A DNA stretch of 64,000 nucleotides, from the NCBI GenBank assembly GCA_963735495.1, contig CAVTLG010000014.1, positions 62,001 through 126,000 of the forward strand, written 5' to 3'. Each line of letters begins with the position of its first letter. Position 1 is the first letter of the stretch. A program made the position numbers and the translations under genes. The notes below the pieces were generated by a model. The model worked only from the letters and a program-made list of their open reading frames with translations. It ran no database searches and was not told the origin of the DNA. This DNA comes from CAVTLG01 sp963735495. GTDB lineage: Bacteria; Chloroflexota; Ktedonobacteria; Ktedonobacterales; Ktedonobacteraceae. Below, one piece after another: positions 62,194-64,000 of the stretch.

Positions 62194-62595
62194 ATGATTG
62201 AGCAGGACCAGCAGCCGGCGATTGAGACGTCTGTAATCACGATTACCCCAACTGCCGCTGAGAAAGTTCGTGACCTGATTAAACAGGAAAACGACCCGAG
62301 CCTGGGTTTGCGCATCTTTGTCGCCAGCGGTGGTTGCTCCGGCCTCCAATACGGTATGACTCTCGATGAAGAGCAAGAGGGTGATACTGCTATTCCTTTT
62401 GGGGACTTCAAGGTTTTCGTTGATGACATTAGTATCGGCTATATTGCTGGTAGTGAAGTTGACTACGTCGATAGCCTGATGGGTGCTGGCTTTACGGTCA
62501 ACAATCCCAACGCTGTCTCTGGCTGCGGTTGTGGGCAATCTTTCAAGACTGCTGAAGGCGGTGGCGAGTCGCGTAGCTGTGGTTGTGGCCACTAA
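62194..62595 (+). CDS. A-type iron-sulfur cluster carrier (IscA/ErpA/SufA family)
   Basis: 133 residues; GGAGAGG precedes the ATG. The three cluster-binding cysteines are present in 'VASGGCSGLQYGMTLDEE' and 'SGCGCGQSF'. The usual family body is seen ('ITPTAAEKVRDLIKQE', 'VDDISIGYIAGSEVDYVDSL', 'FTVNNPNA'). The C-terminus is extended by about 15 residues with an extra 'RSCGCGH'. It delivers [4Fe-4S] clusters to apoproteins, of which the redox operon at 6-11 kb would have many. Confidence 0.92.
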   Translation: MIEQDQQPAIETSVITITPTAAEKVRDLIKQENDPSLGLRIFVASGGCSGLQYGMTLDEEQEGDTAIPFGDFKVFVDDISIGYIAGSEVDYVDSLMGAGFTVNNPNAVSGCGCGQSFKTAEGGGESRSCGCGH

Positions 62596-62646
62596 GCACA
62601 ATCTCGTGTAGCAGCCGACTGGCTTGTGACGCACATGTGAAAAAGA

Positions 62647-62702
62647 AGCGTGTTCCTGGCGTGATATATGTTGTATACTTTGTCAGGAACACGCTTTTTT
62701 AT
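62647..62702 (+). terminator. Rho-independent terminator
   Basis: AAGCGTGTTCCTG and CAGGAACACGCTT form a 13-bp stem followed by TTTTT, 52 bp after the stop of the Fe-S carrier gene. Confidence 0.85.
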
Positions 62703-62736
62703 TGTGTCTTACCATCTGCTAGCAAGAGGAGTGTCT

Positions 62737-62970
62737 ATGAGCAGACGTATCGCACACCGACCTCACTACCGTTCGACCCAACAACTTGTACTGTCCACTA
62801 CGCCATCCGCTCGGAAAAGCTTTTTCAATGCCCGTTGGACATATCGCCGCCAGAAACCTGTGTATGAGCAACACACACCAGGTTCCAGCCTCTCTCGTAT
62901 TCCACTGCAATATCGCTTGATGCAGCAGATCATCGTGTATCCGCTGGCTCTACCCGCATTCTCGGCGTAA
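62737..62970 (+). CDS. Small basic protein, hypothetical
   Basis: 77 residues from the ATG at 62737, with AAGAGGAG 10 bases before it. The N-terminus 'MSRRIAHRPHYRST' is strongly basic. There are no membrane segments or recognised domains; the end 'QQIIVYPLALPAFSA' is apolar. The good ribosome binding site is the main support. Confidence 0.45.
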   Translation: MSRRIAHRPHYRSTQQLVLSTTPSARKSFFNARWTYRRQKPVYEQHTPGSSLSRIPLQYRLMQQIIVYPLALPAFSA

Positions 62971-63130
62971 TGGGGTAATTTTCAGCCTAAGGGTATTAAG
63001 ATAACCTTGCATAAAGTACTACATTGCAATATTATGTAGTAGTTAGCTATTTAATCTCTATTCGGTATTTCGACTATGAGAAGTATTGCATAAGTAGCAG
63101 GATGAAAGAGCTTGAAAGGATAGGTTATTC

Positions 63131-64000
63131 GTGGATACCATTACTGTGGGAAAAGAATCCACTCACATGCCCTTACCTCCGGTCGTTTCGGGGCTTCCCG
63201 TATTGGGCAATGTGCAGGAATTGCTGAAAGACCCGTTGATGTTCATGCTGCGTGGCTATCAACAATACGGACCTATTTTCAGAGCGCGTGCGTTTAATCT
63301 AGAGTACACGATTCTGGCCGGTCTCGCTGCCAATCAATTTGTGACTCATGAAGGTAAGGACCTCTTGACGGTCAAGGAAGTCTATTCAGGCGTGACAATT
63401 GGCATGAAAACCGATCACTTTCTGCTGAGTCTCGATGGTGAAAAACATAGGGCACTACGCAAGGTTCTACGGCGTGGCTACTCAAAAACGGCAATTGCGC
63501 CGTCTGTGCCTATGCTGATGCAACTTACACAGAATATGGTGCGAACCTGGCAAAAAGACGAGCGCATTCTTGTCGTCCCTGCTATGAAAAGGCTGATCAC
63601 GAGTCAATTAGGCAACGTATTATTACATTACGATCCTGAGGGGTATTTCCAGGACCTCCAGAAATTCTTTACGATCACAGCTGAAACTTCCACTAGCCAT
63701 CAGTTACCAATGTTTGTCTTAAAACTCCCCACATTTCGTCGCACGCAGGCGCGGGTATTTCAGTTAGTTGATGAGGTTTTAGCTGCCCATAAAAACGCCC
63801 CCAACAAGCCAGAGCAGCGTACGCTCGTTGATGATGTGCTGGAGGCCGTCGATGAATATGGCAACGCTTATCCGCCAGATTTTTTACGCGCAGCGATTAT
63901 CGGAACCTATATTGCTGGCATCGATACAGTGGCTCTGACCTGTAGCTTTGCGCTGTATGCCTTGCTGAAGCATCCCGGTGTTTGGGAGCGTGTTTCAGCA
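63131..64000 (+). CDS. Cytochrome P450, 3' end beyond window
   Basis: A GTG start at 63131 follows GAAAGGA, and 290 codons stay open to the window end. The start has the proline-rich 'PLPPVVSGLPVLGNVQELLK', then 'YQQYGPIFRARAFN' (beta 1), 'LLSLDGEKHRALRKVLRRGY' (helix C, WxxxR-like region) and the I-helix 'AAIIGTYIAGIDTVALT' with the oxygen-activation motif AGxDT. The heme Cys and ExxR region fall past 64000. It is likely a bacterial P450 oxidising a lipid or terpenoid; the substrate is unknown. No membrane anchor. Confidence 0.85.
   Translation, partial: MDTITVGKESTHMPLPPVVSGLPVLGNVQELLKDPLMFMLRGYQQYGPIFRARAFNLEYTILAGLAANQFVTHEGKDLLTVKEVYSGVTIGMKTDHFLLSLDGEKHRALRKVLRRGYSKTAIAPSVPMLMQLTQNMVRTWQKDERILVVPAMKRLITSQLGNVLLHYDPEGYFQDLQKFFTITAETSTSHQLPMFVLKLPTFRRTQARVFQLVDEVLAAHKNAPNKPEQRTLVDDVLEAVDEYGNAYPPDFLRAAIIGTYIAGIDTVALTCSFALYALLKHPGVWERVSA

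Overview
The window looks like a piece of chromosome from a Ktedonobacteria-type member of the Chloroflexota. This is an inference from gene content and family flavour: IS607/IS110 remnants, zinc-ribbon membrane proteins, a PilJ/Pix-like chemosensory cluster, short HTH plus GAF regulators, a Thermus-like polyamine route and GTAGGGGC-type intergenic inverted repeats. No rRNA or tRNA gene was recognised. Both strands are used and most genes have clear purine-rich ribosome binding sites.

Layout. 1-2.1 kb: a cut-off PRC-barrel-like gene, a DUF4126 membrane protein and a methyltransferase. 2.3-6.1 kb: an IS110-type transposase relic and an AT-rich gene for a 1120-residue coiled-coil protein with three long internal repeats. 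6.3-11.4 kb: a four-gene redox operon (NuoB-like, ferredoxin/NuoE-like chimera, NuoF-like, NuoG/GltD-like) resembling Nfn/Stn-type transhydrogenases but with an added NuoB subunit. 11.7-13.1 kb: leuB and a small coiled-coil gene. 13.3-23.1 kb: a six-gene chemosensory operon (PATAN protein, two CheY-like proteins, CheW, PilJ-like MCP, hybrid CheA). 23.9-27.4 kb: a two-component pair. 28.2-30 kb and 36.3-37.6 kb: polyamine genes (ureohydrolase, two AdoMet decarboxylases, aminopropyltransferase). Between them lie an unrecognised 859-residue membrane-anchored protein, a hemolysin III family protein and uvrB.

38-42.5 kb holds the first candidate undescribed system. A small protein with an N-terminal ribbon-helix-helix-like region and a C-terminal double zinc ribbon is followed by two proteins that join Clp N-terminal repeats, an FtsH-like AAA core whose Walker motifs have decayed, and the same double zinc ribbon. 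The operon has a textbook promoter whose spacer is a 17-bp palindrome. An IS607 relic, in which the serine recombinase is fused in frame to the C-terminal part of TnpB, sits between the two AAA-like genes.

43-51 kb holds the second candidate: a duplicated secretion cassette for double-glycine leader peptides. Three precursor genes have very different cores (Trp/His-rich, His-rich, and Gly/Trp/Cys repeats). Each cassette carries a short HlyD/NHLM-like membrane protein and a C39-peptidase ABC exporter. The two cassettes are nearly identical except for a sharp divergent patch in a membrane segment of the exporter. No modification enzyme is present in the window.

51-64 kb: two zinc-ribbon membrane proteins with an extracytoplasmic beta domain, a coiled-coil protein, class I fructose-bisphosphate aldolase, a frameshifted HTH-GAF regulator, a metallophosphoesterase, thioredoxin reductase, a frameshifted M20-type peptidase, a subtilisin-like protease, an A-type Fe-S carrier, a small basic protein and the start of a cytochrome P450 that runs off the end.
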